64,000 bases of DNA from Gymnogyps californianus (lineage: Eukaryota > Chordata > Aves > Accipitriformes > Cathartidae). Both the position numbers and the translations under genes were made by a program. The stretch covers positions 34,327,001 through 34,391,000 of the forward strand of contig NC_059478.1 in assembly GCF_018139145.2 (NCBI RefSeq), written 5' to 3'. The notes below the pieces were generated by a model that did no database searches, was not told the DNA's origin, and saw nothing but the letters and a program-made list of their open reading frames with translations. Shown piece after piece: positions 15,101 to 26,300 of the stretch; the stretch's first letter is position 1, and each line of letters starts with the position of its first letter.

Positions 15101-18074
15101 TGCCCAGGCTGTGGGTCCCTCTGGTTGCTGTTGGATGAGGACGAGGTACAGATACGGTCAGTGTTGCGGAGCTGCCTTTGTCCATGCTCGTGTTCCTTTC
15201 AGTTGCTCGTGGGACCATGCCATGTTACAGAGATGTGGGTGTTGCAGCTCTCCCTTTGCCCACGAGTTGTGTCACCTTCTGGCTGGCAGTGTGGCTTGAT
15301 GGGTACAGATACGGAGGCTGTTGCGGAGCTCCCTTTGTCCACGGCTGCGTGTTGCTTCCTGCTGCTTGTAGGGCCAGGACATTGCAGAGAGGTGGTGGGT
15401 GTTGCGGCACTCCCTTTGCCCACGGCTGTGGTACCTTTGAGCTGCGTGTGGACGTGGATGGGGTAGAGATAGGGTGGTGGTGCAGCTCTCCCTTTGCCCA
15501 GGGCTGTGGGCGCCTTCCACATGTCTGTAGGATGAGGACGGGTACAGATACGGTGGGTGTTGCGGAGCCTCGAAGTCTTTGCATCGCCCGTCTCCTCGGC
15601 CTGCCAGTGTGCGCTGGCACAGCCCTTTTTATAGCCGTTCTGGGCCACCCGTGTCACTGCCCCCTTTGTGACGTGGACCACCACGAGCGATCTGCTGGCT
15701 GTGATGTGTGGCCATGACCTCACCAGGGCTGGTGCCTGGAGTTGGTCCTGCATCCATGTGATACCGCTTTTCCTGCAGTCAAATGAGAAGACACAATTAA
15801 ATAAACAAGAAACTGAAATAGAAAATGAGACTTTGGTATTGCGGGAAGGAAATGAAGTAGCTGTAGGATCAACGTAAAGAAGAGCAGCTCAGCAGAGGTT
15901 AAAAGAGAATTAAAACGCAGCAGGTCCTAGCCACTGTCCTGTTTTAAAGATATGGAGATTAGTGGGTTTGAAGGCTATTGTGGAAGAAAGACGCTTGTTG
16001 AGATTTCTGAAGTGATCTTTCACACCTTTGGCATTGAAGACATGTCCCAGTGCCCAACCCTGCGTCCACGAGCGGCTGGCAATGCTGTGGTATCTGTGGG
16101 TGAAGTGCGAGACTTGGTCTGTCTTTCTGTGAAAGGAACCAAAGGTTTGCTGAGGTGAGATTGTCCATGGCTGCGTGTTCCTTCCAGTGCTCGTGGACCA
16201 TGCCATGTTACAGAGATGTGGGTGTTACGTCTCTCCCTTTGCCCACGAGTGTGGTCACCTTCTGGCTGGCAGTGTGGTCGTGACGGTACAGATACGGTGG
16301 CTGTTGCGGAGCTCCTTTTGTCCACGGCTGCGTGTTGCTTCCCGCTGCTTGTGGGACCACGACATTGTAGCGAGGTGTGGTGTTGCGGCGCTCCCTTTGT
16401 CCACGGCTGTGGGCGCCTTTGAGCTGCGTGTGGGACGTGGATGAGGTAGAGATAGGGTGGTGGTTGCAGCTCTCCCTTTGCCAGGGCTGTGGACACGTTC
16501 AAGTTGGCTGTTAGGAATGAGGACGAGGTACAGATACGGTGGCTGTTGCAGAGCTCCCTTTGTCCATGGTTGAGTGTTGCTCCCACTGCTTTTAGGACCA
16601 TGACACTGTACAGGGGTGGTGGGTGTTGCGGCGTACCGTTGTCCACGGCTATGGGCACCTTTGAGCTGCCTGTGGATGTGGATGGGTAGAGATGGCGTGG
16701 GTGGTGCAGCTCTCCCTTTGCCCAGGCTGTGGGCACCTTCTGGTTGGCTGTAGGATGAGGACGAGGTACAGATACGTGGCTGTTGCGGAGCTGCCTTTGT
16801 CCACGGCTGCGTGTTGCTTTCCCGCTGCTTGTGGACCAATGAAACATGTATTAGACGTGGCAGTATTGCAGTGCTCCCTTGGTCCATGGCTGTCGCGCCT
16901 GTGAGCTGCCTGTGGGACGTGGATGGGGTAGAGATAGGTGGGTGTGCGGCTCTCCCTTTGCCCAGGGCTGTGGGCACCATCTGGTTGGCGTAGGATGAGG
17001 ACGAGGTACAGATACGGTGGCTGTTTGCGGAGCTGCCTTTGTCCACGGCTGCGTGTTGCTTCCCGCTGCTTGTGGACCACGACATGGTACAGACATGGCA
17101 GGTATTGCGGTACTCCCTCTGTCCACGGCTATGGGCACCTTTGAGCTCGCCTGTGGGACGTGGACGGGATGGAGATAGGTGGGTGGTGCGGCTCTCTTCC
17201 TGCCCAGGCTGTGGGTCCCTTCTGGTTGGCTGTTGGATGAGGACGAGTACAGATACGGTCAGTGTTGCGGAGCTGCCTTTGTCCATGGCTGCGTGTTCCT
17301 TTCAGTTGCTCGTGGACCATGCCATGTTACAGAGATGGTGGGTGTTGCAGCCTCCCTTTGCCCACGAGTGTGTCACCCTTCTGGCTGGCAGTGTGGTCTT
17401 GATGGGTACAGATACGGTGGCTGTTGCGGAGCTCCCTTTGTCCACGGCTGCGTGTTGCTTCCTGCTGCTGTAGGCCAGGACATTGCAGAGAGGTGGTGGG
17501 TGTTGCGGCACTCCCTTTGCCCACGGCTTGGTGGTTACCTTTGAGCTGCCTGTGGGACGTGGATGGGTAGAGATAGCGTTGGTGGTGCAGCTCTCCTTTG
17601 CCCAGGGCTGTGGCGCCTTCCACATGTCTGTAGGATGAGGACGGGGTACAGATACGGTGGGTGTTGCGGAGCCCTCGAAGTCTTTGCTCGCCCATCTCCT
17701 CGCCTGCCAGTGTGGGCTGGCACAGCCCTTTTTATAGCCGTCTGGGGCCAACCGTGTCACTGCCCCTTTGTGACGTGGACCACCACGAGCGATCTGCTGG
17801 CTGTGCCGTGGTGGCCATGACCTCACCAGGGCTGGTGGCTGGAGTTGGTCCTGCATCCATGTGATACCGCTTTTCTAGCAGTCAAATGAGAAGACACAAT
17901 TAAATAAACAAGAAACTGAAAATAGAAAATGAGACTTGGTATTGCTGGGGAAGGAAATGAAGTAGCTGTAGGATCAACGTAAGAAGAAGCAGCTCAGCAA
18001 AGGTTAAAAGAGAATTAAAAGCAGCAGGTCCTAGCCACTGTCCTGTTTAAAGATTTGGGTGGTACTTGCTGCTG
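121..18074. repeat. Super-repeat copy 1 (seven units, 17954 bp)
   Basis: Unit starts (lengths in bp): 121 (993), 1114 (3330), 4444 (3899), 8343 (2125), 10468 (3640), 14108 (1847), 15955 (2120). Estimated 81-bp subunit numbers are 5, 34, 41, 19, 38, 16, 19. The spacer types in front of these units are L S S L L L S. The first two units are clean. Units three to seven are each 16-35 bp shorter than their counterparts in copy 2 because of scattered one-base losses, mainly in G and C runs, plus some odd insertions (for example around 6430-6560, 15060-15080 and 16840-16860). Confidence 0.9.
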
Positions 18075-21000
18075 GAGATTAGTGGTTTGAAGGCTATTGT
18101 GGAAGAAAGACGCTTGTTGAGTTTTCTGAAGGTGATCTTTCACACCTTTGGCATTGAAGACATGTCCAGTGCCCAACCCTGCGTCCACGAGCGGCTGCAA
18201 TGCTGCGGGTATCTGTGGGTGAAGTGCGAGACTTGGGTCTGCCTTTCTGTGAAAGGAACCAAAGGTTTGCTGAGGTGAGATTGTCCATGGCTGCGTGTTC
18301 CTCCAGTTGCTCGTGGGACCATGCCATGTTACAGAGATGGTGGGTGTTACGTCTCTCCCTTTGCCCACGAGTGTGGTCACCTTCTGGCTGGCAGTGTGGT
18401 CGTGACGGGTACAGATACGGTGGCTGTTGCGGAGCTCCCTTTGTCCATGGCTGCATGTTGCTTCCCGCTGCTTGTAGGGCCATGACATTGCAGAGAGGTG
18501 GTGGAGTTGCGGCGCTCCCTCTGTCCACGGCTGTGGGCGCCTTTGAGCTGCGTGTGGGACGTGGATGAGTAGAGATAGGGTGGGTGGTGCAGCTCTCCCT
18601 TTGCCAGGGCTGTGGGCACCTTCCGGGTGTCTGTAGATGAGGACGAGGTACAGATACGGTTGGTGTTGCGGAGCGTCGAAGTCTTTGCTCGCCCGTCTCC
18701 TCGCCTGCCAGTGTGGGCTGGCGCAGCCCTTTTTATAGCCGTCTGGGCCACCGTGTCACTGCCCCTTTGTGACGTGGACCACCACGAGCGATCTGCTGGC
18801 TGTGCCGTGGTGGCCATGACCTCACCAGGGCTGGTGCCTGGAGTTGGTCCTGCATCCATGTGATACCGCTTTTCCTGCAGTCAAATGAGAAGACACAATT
18901 AAATAAACAAGAAACTGAAATAGAAAATGAGACTTGGTATTGCTGGGGAAGGAAATGAAGTAGCTGTAGGATCAACGTAAAGAAGAGCAGCTCAGCAAAG
19001 GTTAAAAGAGAATTAAAAGCAGCAGGTCCTAGCCACTGTCCTGTTTTAAAGATATGGAGATTAGTGGGTTTGAAGGCTATTGTGGAAGAAAGACGCTTGT
19101 TGAGATTTCTGAAGGTGATCTTTCACACCTTTGGCATTGAAGACATGTCCCAGTGCCCAACCCTGCGTCCACGAGCGGCTGGCAATGCTGTGGGTATCTG
19201 TGGGTGAAGTGCGAGACTTGGGTCTGTCTTTCTGTGAAAGGAACCAAAGGTGTTGCTGAGGTGAGATTGTCCATGGCTGCGTGTTCCTTCCAGTTGCTCG
19301 TGGGACCATGCCATGTTACAGAGATGGTGGGTGTTGCGTCTCTCCCTTTGCCCACGAGTGTGGTCACCTTCTGGCTGGCAGTGTGGTCGTGACGGGTACA
19401 GATACGGTGCTGTTGCGGAGCTCCTTTTGTCCACGGCTGCGTGTTGCTTCCGCTGCTTGTGGGACCACGACATTGTAGCGAGGTGGTGGGTGTTGCGGCG
19501 CTCCCTTTGTCCACGGCTGTGGGCGCCTTTGAGCTGCGTGTGGGACCTGGATGGGGTAGAGACGGGGTGGGTGGCGCAGCTGTCCTCTGCCCACGAGTGT
19601 GAGCACCTACTGGCTGGCTGTATGATCATGGTGAGTGCTGATACAGTGCGTGTTGTGGAGCTCCTTTTGTCCATGGCTGCGTGTTCCTTCCAGCTGTTTG
19701 TGGGACCATGACATGGTACAGACTTGGCAGGCATTGCGGCGCTCCCTCTGTCCACGGCTGTGGCTGCCTTTGAGGTGCCTGTGGGACCTGGATGGGGTAG
19801 AGATAAGGTGGGTGGTGCGGCTCTCCCTTTGCCCAGGGCTGTGGGCATGTTCTGGTTGGCTGTAGGATGAGGACAGGGTACACATACGGTGGCTGTTGCG
19901 GAGCTCCCTTTGTCCACGGCTGTGGGTGCCTTTGAGCTTCCTGTGGAACCTGGATGGGGTAGAGATAAGGTGGGTAGTGCAGCTCTCCCTTTGCCCATGA
20001 GGGTGGGCACCTTAGGTCTGTCTGTACGATGAGGACGGGGTACAGATACGGTCAGTGTTGCGGAGCTCCTTTTGTCCACGGCTGCGTGTTGCTTCCCGCT
20101 GCTTGTGGGACCACGACATTGTAGAGAGGTGGTGGGTGTTGCGGCGTACCTTTGTCCGCGGCTTCGGGCACCTTTGAGCTGCCTGTGGGACATGGATGGG
20201 GTAGAGACAGGGTGAGTGGTGCAGCTCTCCCTTTACCCAGGCTGTGGGCACCTTCTGGGTGTCTGTAGGATGAGGATGGCGTACACATACAGTGGGTGTT
20301 TCGAAGCTCCCTTTGTCCATGGCTTTGGGCACCTTGGAGCTGCCTGTGGGATGTGGATGGGGTACAGATCCATTGGGTGGTGCAGCTTTCCTTTGCCCAT
20401 GAGGGTGGGCACCTTTTGGCTGGCTGTATGATCATGACGGCTGCAGATACGGTGGCTGTTGTGGAGCTCCCTTTGTCCATGGCTGAGTGTTCCTTCCAGC
20501 TGCTTGTGTGGTGGTGACATGGTACAGATGTGGCAGGTATTGCGGCGCTACCTTGGCCCATAGCTGTGGACGCCTTTGAGGTGCCTGTGGACGTGGATGG
20601 GGTAGAGATAAGGTGGGTGGTGCGGCTCTCCCTTTGCCCAGGGCTGTGGGCACCTGCTGGTTGGCTGTAGGATGAGGACAGGGTACACATACGGTGGCTG
20701 TTGTGGAGCTCCCTTTGTCCACGGCTGTGGGTGCCTTTGAGCTTCCTGTGGAACCTGGATGGGGTAGAGATGGGGTGGGTGGTGCAGCCCTCCCTTTGCC
20801 CATGAGGGTGGGCACCTTAGGTCTGTCTGTAGGATGAGGACGGGGTACAGATACGGTCAGTGTTGCGGAGCTCCTTTGTCCACGGCTGCGTGTTGCTTCC
20901 CGCTGCTTGTGGGACCATGACATTGTAGAGAGGTGGTGGGTGGTGCGTCTCTCCCTTTGCCCACGAGGGTGGGCGCCTTCTGGGTATCTGTAGGATGAGA

Positions 21001-23231
21001 ACAGGGTACAGATATTGTGGGTGTTACGGACCTGCCTTTCTCCATGGCTTCGGGCACCATGGAGCTGCTTGTTGGACCTAGATGGGGTAGAGACAGGGTG
21101 GGTGGCGCAGCTGTCCTTTGCCCACGAGTGTAGGCACCTTCTGGCTGGCTGTGTGGTCGTGACGGGTACAGATACGGTGGGTCTTTCAGAGGTTCCTTTC
21201 TCCACAGCTGCCTGTTGCTTCCCACTGCTTGTGGGACCACGACATTGTAGCGAGGTGATGGGTGTTGCGGCGCTCCCTTTGTCCACGGCTCGTGGGCGCC
21301 TTTGAGCTGCCTGTGGTACGTGGATGAGGTAGAGATAGGGTGGGTGGTGCGGCTCTCCCTTCGCCCAGAGTTGTGGGCACCTTCTGGTTGGCTGTTGGAT
21401 GACGACGAGGTACAGATACAGTGGCTGTTGCAGAGCTCCTTTGTCCACGGCTCCGTGTTCCTTCCCACTGCTTGCAGGGCCATGACATTGTAGAGAGGTG
21501 GTGGTGTTGCGGCACTCCCTTTTGTCCATGGCTGGGTGTTCCTTCCAGTTGCTCGTGGGACCATGCCATGTTACAGAGATGGTGGGTGTTGCGGCTCTCC
21601 CTTTGCCCACGAGTGTGGTCACCTTCTGGCTGGCTGTGTGGTCGTGATGGGTACAGATACGGTGGCTGTTGCGGACCACCCTTTGTCCGTGGCTGGGTGT
21701 TCCTTCCAGCTGTTTGTGGGACCATGACATTGTAGAGAGGTGGTGGGAGTTGCAGAGCTGCCTTTGTCCATGGCTGCGTGTTCCTTCCCGCTGCTTGTAG
21801 GGCCATGACATTGCAGAGAGGTGGTGGTGTTGCGGCGCTCCCTTGGTCCACAGCTGTGGCACCTTGAGCTGCCTGTGGGACGTGGATGGGGTAGAGATAG
21901 CATGGGTGGTGCAGCTCTCCCTTTGCCACGAGGGTGGGCGCCTTCCACGTGTCTGTAGGATGAGGACGAGGTACAGATACGATGGGTGTTGCGGAGCCTC
22001 GAAGTCTTTGCTCGCCCGTCTCCTCGCCTGCCAGTGTGGGCTGGCACAGCCCTTTTTATAGCCGTCTGGGCCAACTGTGTCACTGCCCCCTTTGTGACGT
22101 GGACCACCACGAGCGATCTGCTGGCTGTGCCGTGGTGGCCATGACCTCACCAGGGCTGGTGCCTGGAGTTGGTCCTGCATCCATGTGATACCGCTTTTCT
22201 AGCAGTCAAATGAGAAGGAACAATTAAATAAACAAGAAACTGAAATAGAAAATGAGACTTGGTATTGCTGGGGAAGAAATGAAGTAGCTGTAGGATCAAC
22301 GTAAAGAAGAGCAGCTCAGCAGAGGTTAAAAGAGAATTAAAAGCAGCAGGTCCTAGCCACTGTCCTGTTTTAAAGATATGGAGATTAGTGGGTTTGAAGG
22401 CTATTGTGGAAGAAAGACGCTTGTTGAGATTTCTGAAGGTGATCTTTCACACCTTTGGCATTGAAGACATGTCCCAGTGCCCAACCCTGCGTCCACGAGC
22501 GGCTGGCAATGCTGTGGGTATCTGTGGGTGAAGTGCGAGACTTGGGTCTGTCTTTCTGTGAAAGGAACCAAAGGTGTTGCTGAGGTGAGATTGTCCATGG
22601 CTGCGTGTTCCTTCAGTTGCTCGTGGGACCATGCCATGTTACAGAGATGGTGGGTGTTGCGTCTCTCCCTTTGCCCACGAGTGTGGTCACCTTCTGGCTG
22701 GCAGTGTGGTCGTGACGGGTACAGATACGGTGGCTGTTGCGGAGCTCCTTTTGTCCACGGCTGCGTGTTGCTTCCCGCTGCTTGTGGGACCACGACATTG
22801 TAGTGAGGGTGGTGGGTGTTGCAGCGCTCCCTTTGTCCACGGCTGTGGGTACCTTTGAGCTGTGTGTGGGACGTGGATGAGGTAGAGATAGGGTGGGTGG
22901 TGCAGCTCTCCCTTTGCCCAGGGCTGTGGACACGTTCAAGTTGGCTGTAGGATGAGGACGAGGTACAGATACGGTGGCTGTTGCAGAGCTCCCTTTGTCC
23001 ATGGTTGAGTGTTTGCTTCCACTGCTTTTAGGACCATGACACTGTACAGGGGGTGGTGGGTGTTGCGGCGATACCGTTGTCCACGGCTATGGGCACCTTT
23101 GAGCTGCCTGTGGGATGTGGATGGGGTAGAGATGGCGTGGGTGGTGCAGCTCTCCCTTTGCCCAGGACTGTGGGCACCTTCTGGTTGGCTGTAGGATGAG
23201 GACGAGGTACAGATACGGTGGCTGTTGCGGA

Positions 23232-24119
23232 GCTGCCTTTGTCCACGGCTGCGTGTTGCTTCCCGCTGCTTGTGGGACCATGACATGGTATAGACGTGAC
23301 AGGTATTGCAGTGCTCCCTTGGTCCATGGCTGTCGGCGCCTGTGAGCTGCCTGTGGGACGTGGATGGGGTAGAGATAGGGTGGGTGGTGCGGCTCTCCCT
23401 TTGCCCAGGGCTGTGGGCACCATCTGGTTGGCTGTAGGATGAGGACGAGGTACAGATACGGTGGCTGTTGCGGAGCTCCCTTTGTCCACGGCTGCGTGTT
23501 GCTTCCCGCTGCTTGTGGGACCACGACATGGTACAGACATGGCAGGTATTGCGGTACTCCCTCTGTCCACGGCTATGGGCACCTTTGAGCTGCCTGTGGG
23601 ACGTGGACGGGATAGAGATAGGTGGGTGGTGCGGCTCTTCCTTTGCCCAGGGCTGTGGGTCCCTTCTGGTTGGCTGTTGGATGAGGACGAGGTACAGATA
23701 CGGTCAGTGTTGCGGAGCTGCCTTTGTCCATGGCTGCGTGTTCCTTTCAGTTGCTCGTGGGACCATGCCATGTTACAGAGATGGTGGGTGTTGCAGCTCT
23801 CCCTTTGCCCACGAGTGTGGTCACCTTCTGGCTGGCAGTGTGGTCGTGACGGGTACAGATACGGTGGCTGTTGCGGAGCTCCTTTTGTCCACGGCTGCGT
23901 GTTGCTTCCCGCTGCTTGTGGGACCACGACATTGTAGCGAGGTGGTGGGTGTTGCGGCGCTCCCTTTGTCCACGGCTGTGGGTACCTTTGAGCTGCGTGT
24001 GGGACGTGGATGGGGTAGAGATAGGGTGGGTGGTGCAGCTCTCCCTTTGCCAGGGCTGTGGACACGTTCAAGTTGGCTGTAGGATGAGGACGAGGTACAG
24101 ATACGGTGGCTGTTGCGGA
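23232..24119. repeat. 888-bp eleven-subunit module, copy 1 of 3
   Basis: The subunit order is CBACBACACBA. It opens with the C variant carrying tatagacgtgacagg and closes with the A variant carrying acacgttcaag. The next module follows directly at 24120. This is the first of three consecutive modules in the 41-subunit unit that starts at 22382. Confidence 0.9.
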
Positions 24120-25007
24120 GCTGCCTTTGTCCACGGCTGCGTGTTGCTTCCCGCTGCTTGTGGGACCATGACATGGTATAGACGTGACAGGTATTGCAGT
24201 GCTCCCTTGGTCCATGGCTGTCGGCGCCTGTGAGCTGCCTGTGGGACGTGGATGGGGTAGAGATAGGGTGGGTGGTGCGGCTCTCCCTTTGCCCAGGGCT
24301 GTGGGCACCATCTGGTTGGCTGTAGGATGAGGACGAGGTACAGATACGGTGGCTGTTGCGGAGCTGCCTTTGTCCACGGCTGCGTGTTGCTTCCCGCTGC
24401 TTGTGGACCACGACATGGTACAGACATGGCAGGTATTGCGGTACTCCCTCTGTCCACGGCTATGGGCACCTTTGAGCTGCCTGTGGGACGTGGACGGGAT
24501 AGAGATAGGTGGGTGGTGCGGCTCTTCCTTTGCCCAGGGCTGTGGGTCCCTTCTGGTTGGCTGTTGGATGAGGACGAGGTACAGATACGGTGGCTGTTGC
24601 GGAGCTGCCTTTGTCCATGGCTGCGTGTTCCTTTCAGTTGCTCGTGGGACCATGCCATGTTACAGAGATGGTGGGTGTTGCAGCTCTCCCTTTGCCCACG
24701 AGTGTGGTCACCTTCTGGCTGGCAGTGTGGTCGTGACGGGTACAGATACGGTGGCTGTTGCGGAGCTCCTTTTGTCCACGGCTGCGTGTTGCTTCCCGCT
24801 GCTTGTGGGACCACGACATTGTAGCGAGGTGGTGGGTGTTGCGGCGCTCCCTTTGTCCACGGCTGTGGGTACCTTTGAGCTGCGTGTGGGACGTGGATGG
24901 GGTAGAGATAGGGTGGGTGGTGCAGCTCTCCCTTTGCCCAGGGCTGTGGACACGTTCAAGTTGGCTGTAGGATGAGGACGAGGTACAGATACGGTGGCTG
25001 TTGCGGA
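24120..25007. repeat. 888-bp eleven-subunit module, copy 2 of 3
   Basis: Same order of variants and same length (888 bp) as the preceding module. It differs by only a few bases, for example a tacggtggc instead of tacggtcag at the end of one A subunit. Near identity suggests recent unequal exchange. Confidence 0.9.
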
Positions 25008-25896
25008 GCTGCCTTTGTCCACGGCTGCGTGTTGCTTCCCGCTGCTTGTGGGACCATGACATGGTATAGACGTGACAGGTATTGCAGTGCTCCCTTGGTC
25101 CATGGCTGTCGGCGCCTGTGAGCTGCCTGTGGGACGTGGATGGGGTAGAGATAGGGTGGGTGGTGCGGCTCTCCCTTTGCCCAGGGCTGTGGGCACCATC
25201 TGGTTGGCTGTAGGATGAGGACGAGGTACAGATACGGTGGCTGTTGCGGAGCTGCCTTTGTCCACGGCTGCGTGTTGCTTCCCGCTGCTTGTGGGACCAC
25301 GACATGGTACAGACATGGCAGGTATTGCGGTACTCCCTCTGTCCACGGCTATGGGCACCTTTGAGCTGCCTGTGGGACGTGGACGGGATGGAGATAGGTG
25401 GGTGGTGCGGCTCTTCCTTTGCCCAGGGCTGTGGGTCCCTTCTGGTTGGCTGTTGGATGAGGACGAGGTACAGATACGGTCAGTGTTGCGGAGCTGCCTT
25501 TGTCCATGGCTGCGTGTTCCTTTCAGTTGCTCGTGGGACCATGCCATGTTACAGAGATGGTGGGTGTTGCAGCTCTCCCTTTGCCCACGAGTGTGGTCAC
25601 CTTCTGGCTGGCAGTGTGGTCTTGATGGGTACAGATACGGTGGCTGTTGCGGAGCTCCCTTTGTCCACGGCTGCGTGTTGCTTCCCGCTGCTTGTAGGGC
25701 CAGGACATTGCAGAGAGGTGGTGGGTGTTGCGGCACTCCCTTTGCCCACGGCTGTGGGTACCTTTGAGCTGCGTGTGGGACGTGGATGGGGTAGAGATAG
25801 CGTTGGTGGTGCAGCTCTCCCTTTGCCCAGGGCTGTGGGCGCCTTCCACATGTCTGTAGGATGAGGACGGGGTACAGATACGGTGGGTGTTGCGGA
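25008..25896. repeat. Eleven-subunit module, copy 3 of 3, spacer-proximal
   Basis: Same CBACBACACBA order, but its last A subunit carries the spacer-proximal variant gccttccacatgtctg instead of acacgttcaag. The spacer begins at 25897. The counterpart unit at 40467 has two modules in place of three, and the 19-subunit units have one. Confidence 0.9.
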
Positions 25897-25952
25897 GCCT
25901 CGAAGTCTTTGCTCGCCCGTCTCCTCGCCTGCCAGTGTGGGCTGGCACAGCC

Positions 25953-25961
25953 CTTTTTATA
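25953..25961 (-). promoter_or_regulatory. Candidate TATA box, one per array spacer (minus strand)
   Basis: On the minus strand the spacer reads GGCTATAAAAAGGGC, a near-ideal TATA element. The same nine bases are intact in all 20 complete spacers: 783, 4112, 7996, 10124, 13762, 15625, 17728, 18729, 22052, 25953, 28094, 31768, 33666, 35791, 36801, 40135, 43148, 45289, 48075 and 50215 (left-hand coordinates). A start site would be expected about 25-30 bp to the left of each, with transcription running into the 81-bp repeats. A TGACGT/ACGTCA CRE-like half site lies about 36-44 bp upstream of the box. Promoter function is inferred from sequence only. TATA-like words can also occur by chance and then be copied by array expansion. 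Confidence 0.5.
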
Positions 25962-26128
25962 GCCGTCTGGGGCCAACCGTGTCACTGCCCCCTTTGTGAC
26001 GTGGACCACCACGAGCGATCTGCTGGCTGTGACGTGGTGGCCATGACCTCACCAGGGCTGGTGCCTGGAGTTGGTCCTGCATCCATGTGATACCGCTTTT
26101 CTAGCAGTCAAATGAGAAGACACAATTA

Positions 26129-26134
26129 AATAAA
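26129..26134 (+). terminator. AATAAA hexamer in spacer (plus strand), repeated per spacer
   Basis: The A/T-rich part of each spacer reads acaattaaataaacaag, which contains a canonical poly(A) hexamer on the plus strand, in the sense of RAVER2. About 25 bp upstream is an acceptor-like tract (cttttctagcag or cttttcctgcag). Use as a poly(A) site is not shown, and no clear downstream GU-rich element directly follows in the A-rich sequence. Confidence 0.3.
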
Positions 26135-26300
26135 CAAGAAACTGAAATAGAAAATGAGACTTGGTATTGCTGGGGAAGGAAATGAAGTAGCTGTAGGATC
26201 AACGTAAAGAAGAGCAGCTCAGCAAAGGTTAAAAGAGAATTAAAAGCAGCAGGTCCTAGCCACTGTCCTGTTTTAAAGATTTGGGTGGTACTTGCTGCTG

